The translations under genes were made by a program, and so were the position numbers. Below are positions 55,490 through 64,000 of a stretch of 64,000 nt of DNA, in pieces (positions within the stretch are counted from its first letter, which is position 1; each line of letters begins with the position of its first letter). This DNA comes from Phytophthora hibernalis. Its lineage: Eukaryota > Oomycota > Peronosporomycetes > Peronosporales > Peronosporaceae. The notes beneath the pieces are model-generated. The model worked only from the letters and a program-made list of their open reading frames with translations, ran no database searches and was not told the origin of the DNA. The DNA lies in assembly GCA_012656075.1 (NCBI GenBank), contig JAAKBF010000062.1, forward strand, positions 62,001 to 126,000. Reading direction: 5' to 3'.

Positions 55490-55660
55490 TCTTAGTGGTG
55501 GCAATATGACGGCATAATGGTGACCTGAGCCCCTGCTTTACATCACCGATGTCAGTAACCGCCTACCGATGGCTAGACTGGGGGTGAAAAGCCCGTATGA
55601 GTTTGTATGGCAAAAAGGCAAGCGGTTTAGGGATACGAAAATGGGGTTCGTCCTTTTATG
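55490..55660 (+). pseudogene. Probable copia protease-integrase linker remnant
   Basis: Reads EPLLYITDVSNRLPMARLG and SPYEFVWQKGKRF in the plus direction, similar to the LYxPDVxxNLLSVxRL segment after copia proteases. It suggests that the plus-strand copia continues beyond the inverted integrase piece. Confidence 0.45.
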
Positions 55661-56187
55661 CACATAATCCAAGGCGCATGAAAAGCTACCAGGAGTGGTG
55701 GCTACGTTTTAATGGAGCTCATGTTATCAACAATGCCGCAAAAGACAATCGTAGCAGATTGTGGGAATTTTCGTCAGATGCGACATAGCTGAGGATATTC
55801 CTGTTTTGATAGAGCAAAAGAGGGTATCATGGGCATCGGGCGAATTCACCACCGCTCTTACCTGTACAACAGGATTTCCTCGGCGTGGTTGTAGAGCACC
55901 CTACGAAAAGGCTGGTAAACCTGAGCAGAACTGATCACTTATATTGTCAGCCTGCGTGGAGGCACGGCTAAATAATACAGTATACTTCTGTTAGCATAAT
56001 ATAGAATCACAGCGTAGCAACCTAGCTTACACTCGAACCTTATATGTTTCGTGCGACTTGAAGCCGTGTATCGTGTATAATGTAGCGCTCGGTCTAGAAT
56101 AACATGAGTCGCTCGATGAGGTCTCGATTTGCTGTTTGATTACTCCAACATCTGTGCGCTGTTATTTACAACCAGCCTTCGTGCAGT

Positions 56188-56359
56188 CAAAACTGTGAGT
56201 ATCTCCGCACTGAGACATCTCCCAGAGCCAACCAAAGTATGCACCAATAGTCAAGAGACACACGCTTCATTTTATCCAATCAGATGCTCGTTACGATACT
56301 TGTAGTGTGTGCATGATTACGTTGGCCCACTTATATCCATCATTTCGGGCCAGAGGTAG
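56188..56359 (+). repeat. Solo right end of the mariner-like element
   Basis: Matches 30895-31063 in the same orientation (GAGTATCTC.GCACTGAGACATC ... CCAGAGGTAG) and is followed by TA (56360-56361). The left part of the element is missing. Confidence 0.8.
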
Positions 56360-57238
56360 TACGAGGCTGTCCATAACAAAGCATCCAACGCTCGGGGTTG
56401 TCGGATTCTACTTGTCATCGATGAAGTGACAAAGATTTTAACCTACTGGGTTTTGAAGCTTATAGCTGACCATCTTTGTTTTACCTATTTCCTTCAAGCA
56501 GCACTCAGTGGGTGGGTTTTGACGTTAACTTTTACCCGTGGCCGCTACGGTCGACATCCATCTGGGTGTTTTCATTGTCAGTCGGTTATTAGGTGTTAAT
56601 TTTAGGGTAAAGTATCTTGATCTGACTTATCAGAGGTATTATTTGGTAACACATTCATCTAGAGTGGACACCCACCGATTTCGACTAAAAACATTGACAT
56701 GGATTTTATTTAACAGGTCTATAGATTTCTAAGATACTTGTAAACTGGCATTTTACAAAAAAAACTTAAAAGTATATGCATAAGAGGTAAGAGGTTTTAT
56801 TAAAGGATCGAGTCCCAATTTGGGAGAAACTATGGATCCAGAGAACTTCCTATGCAAGCTTCCAAACCTGGAAATTGAACTTGCTGACCTACATGAAGAT
56901 GATGCCAACGAAAACGATTGTCCTTCTGATGTCTTCGAAGATTGTGTTGACGATGAATCAGATTTATCGATCGAGTCAGAGATTAAATATGCTAGCAGCT
57001 CTCCGAATTGTTTTCGGCGGTGTTTGGAAAGATAACATATTCTGGAATATGTTACATCTATTCTCTGAAATTTGTTTCAGAGCTAAGGAGGTGGTGCGAG
57101 ATTTTGCGGGAAAATATATATCAGAGAAATATATAGCTGCTTAGAATGGGAAAATGCACATTTATATCTGCAGAATGTAATGAAGAATTATCAACCCGTT
57201 CACAGACTGGGTACAGTACCACGTCTCCCACAATCAGT
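56360..57238. other. AT-rich stretch with one acidic open frame and two hairpins
   Basis: An open frame at 56820-57035 (PENFLCKLPNLEIELADLHEDD..., strongly acidic) has no recognised domain and could be part of a transposon-linked protein. Two perfect hairpins follow (57034-57082). Confidence 0.4.
57034..57082. repeat. Two adjacent perfect hairpins
   Basis: AACATATTCTGGAATATGTT (57034-57053) is a 20-base perfect palindrome. Nine bases further, CTCTGAAA and TTTCAGAG (57063-57082) flank a TTTG loop. The closeness of two perfect stems is unusual for this window. Confidence 0.6.
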
Positions 57239-57690
57239 CAAGCCGTCTTCTCCATTTTCATTTTCCAATTTCCGCCCGGGTCCCCACCTGCATATCCAGC
57301 TATCCTCAATCCCGCCATGACCAGCCCCACGGATATACAACGCTGTTGCGCTATCGACGAGCTCCTCAATCGCGGCGGTGACGGTAATTGGCATCACCAA
57401 GAGCAGGCGGTCGTGGCAAGCGGTTTTGGGCGAACACTGTCCGCAATTGGCAATATATGGACACGATTTTGCATCAGCGTGAAGCCAGGGGTCGTGGGAG
57501 GCCAGTGGCCAAGCCTGATCAAGCAGTACTCCGGTCGGGTAAGAAAATCGGGTGAAAGTTGCTGCGAAGCTGCAAGCACTGTTAATTCGGTCGCTTGAAC
57601 TGTCATATAGCATCAAATTCTTTCATACTAAAGACTGATATTTTGTACTATCATATAGCCTTTCTATCCATCAATACGTACCAGAGGTAG
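57239..57690 (-). mobile_element. Left part of the mariner-like element, reverse orientation
   Basis: The reverse complement matches 30437-30890, ending in the terminal CCAGAGGTAG (57681-57690) and TA. On the plus strand of the window it encodes a transposase N-terminus with better preserved reading than the other copy (SPTDIQRCCAIDELLNRGG...QAVVASGFGRTLSAIGNIWTRF...SVKPGVVGGQ, 57317-57510), a helix-turn-helix typical of Tc1/mariner proteins. The catalytic core is missing. Confidence 0.75.
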
Positions 57691-57909
57691 TATTTGTGAT
57701 AGGAATACGCCTCCTTTTTGGCGGCACATGCAGTAGTTTTTCATCAGTGAGAGAACATCTACAAGACAACGAAAACGTACGAAAGTGGTTAGCGTTCGGC
57801 CAAACGACTACTTGAGAATTGTGTCTCCAACACAATACAGAGTTTTGCCGGGGACTCTACAGCAGAAATACAATCCAGAGCTTCTCCGTGTAAAACACGG
57901 CGTTAGAAC

Positions 57910-58720
57910 TTACTGGTTGGATTTCGACGCCGCATACAGGACAAGCAGTTGGTGAAGAATGCTGTCACAATGTACAGCAAGCCTACAGGCAACTTGAAAC
58001 CCTTCATACTGTTCGGGTGGGGAAAACTTCCACTCGCGCTCTATTTATCAAAACTCCATTCCGCAGCAACGCGAGTCTTACTCGGGTCGAGATTGAATTG
58101 TGTTTGTACGTCCGTTAAAACATCTCCGGCATACAGACAAATGAGTTAGCTTCGCAGCTGATACCCTTGGTCACCGTACATCACGTACCCAGGATACGTT
58201 TCGAGCTTAGATTCCATCTCACTAGCACGCATCAAATAGTCGTTGTGGCGCTGGCCTTCCACAGACCCGTAGATAGAGACAATTAAATTAATCCATTGGC
58301 GATCGTGACGCTTTGATATTTTATGCCATGCGTCTTCTCGTGGCCGCTATAGGCTTGCTTCTGGGGGCGTGTAGGGCGACAAATCCGACGAACAGTTTCA
58401 TCGATGAACCACAGGCAGTTTTGTAGGCGCCCTACTTTGGCGAAAATTGACCCCGCTAAGCCGTCTTTGTAACATTCGACGATGTGATGATCGAACATCA
58501 TTCTGTGCTTAATCGTCGTGTGTATCTCCTTCGCAACGATGTTCACAACGGACGAAATCACTTCCGAACTACGACCAATTTCATCGGCAAGATCATCGTG
58601 TCGACAAGGGAATGCCAGACGTCGTAACAACATGCACATGGTTTCATGGCGTGATACGGGAACGTTCTGAGCGGGGTAGATTCATGCTGGTAGCTGGAGA
58701 GCATTTCTAATTGAATAATT
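57910..58720 (-). pseudogene. Harbinger (HARBI1-type) transposase, element D
   Basis: Minus strand: TFPYHAM and CMLLRRLAFPCRHDDLADEIGRSS (58680-58560), WFIDETVRRICRPTRPQ with the first Asp (about 58400), GHEKTHGIKYQSVTIANGLI, then after a stop YGSVEGQRHNDYLMRAS, YVMYGDQGYQLR with the second Asp (about 58165), and VAAEWSFDK with the glutamate (about 58050). All three catalytic acids are present, but stops at about 58282, 58148 and 58038 break the frame. The usual DGTVR is DETVR here. It is a third Harbinger subfamily in the window. Confidence 0.8.
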
Positions 58721-60135
58721 TCATGCTAAAAGAAGCGAAAGTGGCGCCGACAGAACGTAGGAGGTATCTCTTGCAGCCGGAAGCGAGATGCAGGGACTGG
58801 AGCGCGATCATACACGACACGCGATCAGCCAAACCACATCATCTGATAAAATTCTTCGCTCATGTCTATACCGAGTGCTAGCTAGCACAGCGGTACGTAA
58901 GCACGAGATCTTTAATCGTGACGTTCAGACGCTTCAATGCGCCGTCATCTTCCAAAATTTGTAAGTAGCATCGTGAATATCAAATTTACTCCAGACAATA
59001 TAATCCAGAAACTACACTTCGGGTTAGCATCAGCAGGAGTATTTGCAGGAGTAGCGCAGGTTAGCTCAAGCCAAGATTAGCTCGAGGAACTATAATACAG
59101 TTCTCTAATTCAAAATGTGAGGGTTGATTTGCGGACTAGCTCTTCGAAGCTGGAGGAGGGCGTGGAAGCCTCTCAATGATTGCCAAAGTGTCGGAGTCGT
59201 ATCCGTCTGACTCAAACACCTCAACGAGCTAGTCTGGAATAACACGGTCACCGAGAGCTGCGGGAATCCGCGGCTGAGGAACGTTGCGGAGTTCAGGGAG
59301 CCATAGTAGATGCTTGAGATGGGGCCAATGAAGAAGATTGGCCCCAAGAACCCGATATCGATTATGCCGGAGGCCCTGGAGAGGGCCCCTCGGTTTCCGT
59401 CCTGCTGATGGGCACGCTGTTCTGGGAAAGGATGCTCGGATGAATAAGAAGCGAAACATCACGGTCAGGACTGTACCTGCGTGAGCGCACTTGCGCGTTT
59501 GGCGGAAGAATTGGAATGAGGACCTCAGACGCGGGGGCGGCGGAGCGCGCAATTTTCGCGCCTCGCCCCCTAAAATATCGCTCAAACTCTAATTTGAATG
59601 TATGTGTCTTCTTTAGGGTGTTTTCTCGGAGCATACTGAAACGAAGTCATTCTTTAATTTGTTGCTACTTAAGGGTGAGTCCTTAAACACGATAACGCCG
59701 CTTACAGTAGTTGGCAGATTCCGGACGCCAGTCCGCAAAGATGCAATAGCGTCAACAGTCTCACATCGGAAAATAATCCGCCAATCAGCGCGGGATTATT
59801 CATTCCGGACGTCGGTGTAAAGAGTTAATACTAAATCGTAATTTAGTGAATTTTCAAATACCAGTCCTCATTTCGCTTTTTAGCAGCCCAATCAGATGCT
59901 GCGACGCAGAGCTAGCACCGGCGCCGGTGCCATGCCCAAGCGACCAAGACGCTTCGGCCGCCTTGCCCTCCCCCAGATCTCAGTCGATGTGCCACGACAC
60001 GGCAGGACTGCTTGCATGCTGGCCGAGCCGGTCGTACCAGGGAAGCCATGTCTCCTGCTCCTTCAGACGCGTGGCACGTGATCTTGGCGACAGCCACGAC
60101 AGTTGACGCCTTCGGTATCGTGCTCCCCCACACAC
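58721..60135. other. Unassigned stretch
   Basis: The minus frames 59634-59362 and 59347-59105 together look coding-like (ILPPNAQVRSRRYSPDRDV... and IFFIGPISSIYYGSLN), but no family is recognised. No repeat structure is obvious. Confidence 0.35.
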
Positions 60136-60205
60136 ACTGGGGCAGCTCAGCGGAAGAGCAGGAACCTTCACTTCCAGGTCGCCGGTTCGAACCCTGCCTC
60201 CAGCA
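60136..60205 (+). ncRNA. tRNA-derived sequence (degenerate tRNA or SINE head)
   Basis: A RNA polymerase III A box (AGCTCAGCGGAAGAGC, 60144-60159) and B box (GGTTCGAACCC, 60184-60194) are spaced as in a tRNA. The fold works: acceptor ACTGGGG/CTCCAGC pairs at 6 of 7 positions, the D stem GCTC/GAGC is perfect, the anticodon stem AGGAA/TTCCA pairs at 4 of 5, and the T stem GCCGG/CCTGC at 4 of 5. The loop CCTTCAC would give anticodon TTC (Glu), but position 33 is C instead of T. With four defects it is more likely a tRNA-derived SINE head than a working tRNA; the following GTTGCT-rich tail fits a SINE body. Confidence 0.6.
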
Positions 60206-60419
60206 AACTAATTGGCTTAATTTGTGTGTGTTGCTATATGTTGCTGCATTAATTGGTATGTTGCTGTAAGCTGATGTTTGTTGCGCTGTGTGTGCTGATA
60301 AAATGCAGAGATGCAGAACGGCAAGCAATATCGTCTGCTGTCAGTTGCGCGAGCATTATGTGAGGTCTCTTGATGTCCACTGATGTGAAACAGGCATACA
60401 GGTGTCGATGATTTCTCCA

Positions 60420-62250
60420 TTGGGATGCAGCGTGAGATACTAAGCTCCAAATGATGCGAATGCTTCCGGATGCGTCGCACCCAGTTCCCGCCAGCGCTTC
60501 CGCAGAGCCGACGCCTTGCTCGTCGGCTTCCTCCCATTGAAGGCTTGCATGCGAGCGTTCGCCGACTTCTCCATCGCAACTGCCAAGGTTCACATATTGT
60601 GCTTCCAGACGCGTTGCTCCTCTGCTTCAGATCGTTCTTGTTGCGCAAGAATCGTAAACGGCTCTTGGTACAGTACCCTCATAGTATTCACAGCGGCTTT
60701 GGCATCAACTCTTTCGTTCGGTTCTCGTTTTCCTTTGGCAGTTTGCCAGATGATGTTGCTGTACCAGTTTAGAAGCCAGCCAGCTAGCGACGACGCTGTT
60801 GTTGGAGCGGGAATGGCAGTTTGCAGGCTGCGCGGGCGATTGACACTCTCTTCTTGCACTGAAGCTGCCCCGGTTGCATGGTGACGCGGCGAGGCAGCGA
60901 TTGCATCTTCTACGCGAGTGAGCCTTCATTTATAGCTGAGAGCTGGCCCAAGATATTCTCCAACGTTGGTGCCAGCAGTAAATCACTCCTGATATGACTT
61001 TGCTGACTTGTGCGTAGTTAGCCGTTCGCCCATTTCTCGCCAGGTGGCCATCCCACTCGATTCACGTTGACGTGGAAATACGGCAACCCATGCGGGAGTT
61101 GGTGGCTGCTGTTCCTCGCTCAAGTTCGTTAAGGTAACGGTAAATGTATGCAGGTGTGCTAGAAATTCTTGCAGATTCTAACACTGTGTCCATGTGAATG
61201 AGCAGAGCGGCGAATGAAGCATTCACGACGTCTATTGACATGTTGAAACGGGGATGTGGCGATCCAATAACGTGGTGAAAGAGCTGGTTGTGCAGCGTGG
61301 ACAGCTGCCCATACTTCACAACCGACAGACGCGGTAAGTCTGGAGCCCGGTAGTCCGCCAGAACTTTCCCCACACTTTGATCCTCACGTGTGGTCGTGCC
61401 GATGTATGCAAATACTTTAGTGAGTGATTCAAGCAGCCAATCTCCTCGTGTAGAAATCCACAGGATAGCTAGCTTCAGTGAGGCGTTAGCATACGCAGCA
61501 GAGCCTCGCCGGATGGAGTGTCTCGTCATTCAGGGGTCGCCCGTTCCTGTTGCGTAGGCGACATTTCTTTTATGAGTCCCGAATAACCTCGGTAATATAA
61601 CTTGCGATATTAGGACGCTTACGCTTTCGCTTCAAAGTTGGCTGTGATTCGCCATCTCCTTCAGTTTGAAGGCTCTCACAGTAGATAACTGCCTCATCTT
61701 GTGAGTACGGGCAGCCGGCCCGCCCGGTAAGACTGACATTGCGAGGCGCGGCACAAGAGGGAAGATGTATTCAGAGGATTAATCATAGCAAATGAGGAGC
61801 AGACCAAAGCCATGCAGCATGCATTGCTGCCATCAGTTAGATGACTTGTAGATCGAGAAACCTTGTACAACCGATGTCTTGATACGCGCGATGTGCAAAA
61901 AGAACGCGCCCGACGCAGCAATTGATAGTTGTTGCTTGCGCGCAAAAGCACGTGTCAATAGCTCTACCGAACTTGTGCCCCATCGTCGTAAGTAGAGCAC
62001 CGTCGTGTATAGATTTGAGGCCCATTGCCACGTCAGCATGTACTACAAGGTGCTTCACCAAAACAGAGAGATCAGATACAGTGCACCCTTGATCATCGTT
62101 TTTCTGTAGGTTTGCACGCAAATTGCGCTCTTCAATGGAGCTTGTCATCTTATCGCGAATTTTAGCTACACGCTTTGAGTCCGATAGAGAACTCGTAAAG
62201 CGCTCGTGAAGCATGTAAAAAACGTGAAAATACCCCAAACCAGTTGACAA
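60420..62250 (-). pseudogene. Oomycete repeat-family reading frames, function unknown
   Basis: Three coding-like minus segments run in one direction: 62250-61837 (SSIEERNLRANLQKND... and ALLTTMGHKFGRAIDTCF), 61529-61062 (GSAAYANASLKLAILW, GDWLLESLTKVFAYIG, PRFNMSIDVVNASFAALL) and 60859-60460 (LLNWYSNIIWQTAKGKREPNER..., NGRKPTSKASALRKRWRELG). They read like parts of one or two multi-copy genes cut by stops and shifts. I do not recognise a domain; their position in transposon debris suggests they belong to a mobile element. Confidence 0.45.
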
Positions 62251-63018
62251 TACTAAAAGCCATCAACCGCACGAGCTTTGCCACTTTTCTTGGTCTGTAA
62301 AAAGATGGAGAAAGCTGTTAGTAGTGAGTAGAAATTCTTCATAGAAAAGCTAGATTCCTGGGAGAGAGTACTATGCATTGTATCTAAGCTGTCACTTGCC
62401 ATATCGACTGATACGAGGAACCTGTTTTCCGCGCGGGCTCGATGTCCCCAGCGGGACGGTAGGCCAAGAGCTCGCCGCAGTGCCCAACGCATCATACCCA
62501 ACTCAACTGCTCAAATATAAACGACTTGTGGCTCTTTACCTTGCAGCTCGGGGTTTCCTGCTAGTTTTAGTGGCGTGGCACTTCGATGTTGAGCGAAATT
62601 GGACTTATCGAATAATTGTGAGAACAGCTTAAATTTTGTTTAATGTATTACAGTGTAATAAGATTTCACGGAAATAAGAATAAGTTGGAAAAAAATAACC
62701 TAGCCCTAACGATGGTGCCATTGTCTAACCGTTGAAAATTGGTTAATAGAGGCACATCCAGATTGCTATTTTAATATTAAAATATTGGCTGACAACACCA
62801 AAGCTGGCGTAATAGGGATCGGGTCTCCTGCATAATAAAGCTTATCCTTCATTTTAATTTCTTCAATGTGGCCAAAACGTGACCCCACAAAAATATTAAA
62901 ATAAATTTTGTGTGGTCACCTCTTGGTCACATCGAAGAAATTATTTTAATCTACCCTAACCCTACGCATAAAACCGAGGTTTTGGGAGCACAAATTTCAA
63001 ACCGAAAGCGATCTATCC
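62251..63018. other. AT-rich intergenic DNA before the RCC1 gene
   Basis: No coding signal. It contains the foldback repeat at 62851-62950 and the promoter of the RCC1-type gene; the junction from repeat-rich to gene DNA is here. Confidence 0.5.
62851..62950. repeat. 100-bp foldback element (MITE-like)
   Basis: The left arm (ATTTTAATTTCTTC-AATGTGGCCAAAACGTGACCCCACAAAAAT) and right arm (ATTTTGTGTGGTCACCTCTTGGTCACATCGAAGAAATTATTTTAAT) are near-complementary over about 45 bases, with a short AT-rich centre. The two arms differ by a handful of mismatches. Compact size and lack of coding potential suit a miniature inverted-repeat element. Confidence 0.75.
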
Positions 63019-64000
63019 ATGGCGACGAACCACCTGCTCGCGACGCCTTCCTTCGCGTTGCCCCTGGACGAATCTAGCGACGATGAAGGCGGCGCGGGTG
63101 GGCGTGAAGGCGTCTACAGCTTTGGACAGGTGCGAGAACTGCAAATAAAACAGCAGAAAAGCTACGATTTTGCATGAATCTTACCGTCATAATGTGTTAC
63201 ATTATGGCAACATTGTGGCGTCTAGAACACGTACGGGAGCTGGCGCTAGGCGACATCATCAGCCGCAGCAAACCCACGCGCGTAGACCTCGGAAGCAGCA
63301 ACAAAGGCAAGCGCGTGGTGGATGTGGCCTGCGGGAACGAGCAGACTGCCATTCTGTTGGGTGGGTTTCGTGACTTTTTGCAATGTGATGCTGCATGATA
63401 CCGACCAACGTGCAATTGGGACTTCATTTTGCACTGGTTGTGACAGAGGATGGAGACGTGTACACGTGCGGGTATAACGACAGGTACGTTGGTGTCATTG
63501 CTGATTTTGATAACTCACTGCAATCGATCCATTGACCTTGACACTTGTTCGTTGCAGTGGGCAATGTGCAATCGGCACGACGGAGCGGGTGCCGAGGCTC
63601 CGATTCTCGCCGGGGCTTAGCTCCAATCGTACTGTGAGGATTTTTTCAGGCAATGGAAGTGAACACCTTGCAGCGCTTAGTGGTAAGGAACCCAATCCTT
63701 CGTTGAATGATACCGCTCTTACTCGAGACCTAATGCGGCGTGTGCGTCTTGATGGTGGTTTTGCATAGCAAATGGGAACTTGTACACGGTCGGATTCAAC
63801 ATGCGCGGTCAGCTGGGACTTGGAACATCGACTACCGTGACGGAGGCGACGCTGGTGGAAGCACTCAAAGGCAAGCGTACGGCTGATGTGGGTTGCAGCT
63901 ACTTCCACACTGCGATCGTAGTGGACAACGGCGAGTTGTATACGTGCGGCTGCAATGACTATGGCCAGCTTGGCTCGGGCGACCACAATGGCCAGCTAGT
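63019..64000 (+). CDS. RCC1-repeat protein, 3' end outside the window
   Basis: Exons 63019-63129, 63226-63360, 63447-63483, 63558-63682 and 63769 to beyond 64000. After an acidic N-terminus (LDESSDDEGGAGG), RCC1-type blades follow: VYSFGQ | NTYGELALGD, RVVDVACGNEQTAILL | EDGDVYTCGYNDS | GQCAIGT, GSEHLAALS | ANGNLYTVGFNMRGQLGLGT, TADVGCSYFHTAIVVDNGELYTCGCNDYGQLGSGD. RCC1-like propellers act as Ran or other GTPase exchange factors, or as protein-binding modules in chromatin or signalling proteins; which applies here cannot be told from the visible part. One G is missing in the run 63235-63237 (GELALGD needs GGGG), again best explained as a sequence error. All introns are 75-96 bases with GT-AG ends and matching phases. 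Confidence 0.88.

Noticed and set aside
60136..60205. Functional tRNA-Glu(TTC)
   Set aside because: Mismatches in acceptor, anticodon and T stems plus C at position 33 make a working tRNA unlikely; kept as tRNA-derived.
20132..63018. RXLR or Crinkler effector genes in the repeat-rich block
   Set aside because: I checked the open frames for a signal peptide followed by RxLR or LxLFLAK and found none; 39428-39664 has a hydrophobic start but no such motif.
63495..63986. A 163-residue minus-strand open frame over the RCC1 exons
   Set aside because: Antisense to a well-supported RCC1 gene with consistent splice phases.

Overview
The window looks like chromosomal DNA of an oomycete, most likely Phytophthora or a close relative. 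The strongest pointers are a seven-helix receptor fused to a phosphatidylinositol phosphate kinase, genes with many GT-AG introns of only about 60-100 bases, very short intergenic spaces, and a dense mix of piggyBac, PIF/Harbinger, Tc1/mariner, pogo-like, hAT, Ty3/gypsy, Ty1/copia and LINE remnants. Species cannot be fixed from the sequence alone.

Layout. Bases 1-20131 form a compact housekeeping block: a PUS7/TruD pseudouridine synthase (+), a YHM2-like mitochondrial carrier (-), the receptor-PIP kinase (+), coatomer zeta (+), an FHA/coiled-coil protein (+), a lipoyl-domain mitochondrial protein (+), a piggyBac-like insertion with TTAA duplications (12681-16813), an EF-hand protein (-), an armadillo-like protein (+) and a multi-span membrane protein (-). 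Bases 20132-63018 hold essentially no host gene I can defend. They comprise a chromodomain Ty3/gypsy element (21704-27210), a collapsed Harbinger remnant (27220-29080), a complete-ended Harbinger element (29260-35644, TAA duplication) that contains other transposons nested in it, a second pogo-type transposase, a hAT remnant, a LINE 3' end, scrambled copia pieces with a Ulp1-like fragment between them, mariner ends, another Harbinger transposase, a tRNA-derived sequence and a foldback element. From 63019 to the end a host gene returns: the 5' part of an RCC1-repeat protein.

How it fits together. The window shows an abrupt change from a gene-dense block to a repeat-rich, gene-poor block and back, as described for Phytophthora genomes. 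The host genes have no common pathway: RNA modification, mitochondrial transport and metabolism, phosphoinositide signalling, COPI transport, calcium sensing and chromatin-linked GTPase exchange. The TE block records layered insertions: a mariner sits in a TA of a Tc1-related sequence, which itself interrupts a Harbinger transposase.

Data quality. Many clearly host genes contain single-base frameshifts, mostly one base short in short homopolymer runs (for example 5190-5193, 5681-5684, 8911-8914, 63235-63237). I read these mainly as sequencing or assembly errors, so gene models below are given through the shifts and should not be called pseudogenes on that basis. Stop codons and breaks in the TE copies are more likely real decay. 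All exon borders are by eye from GT-AG sites and frame continuity; no alignment or database search was run.
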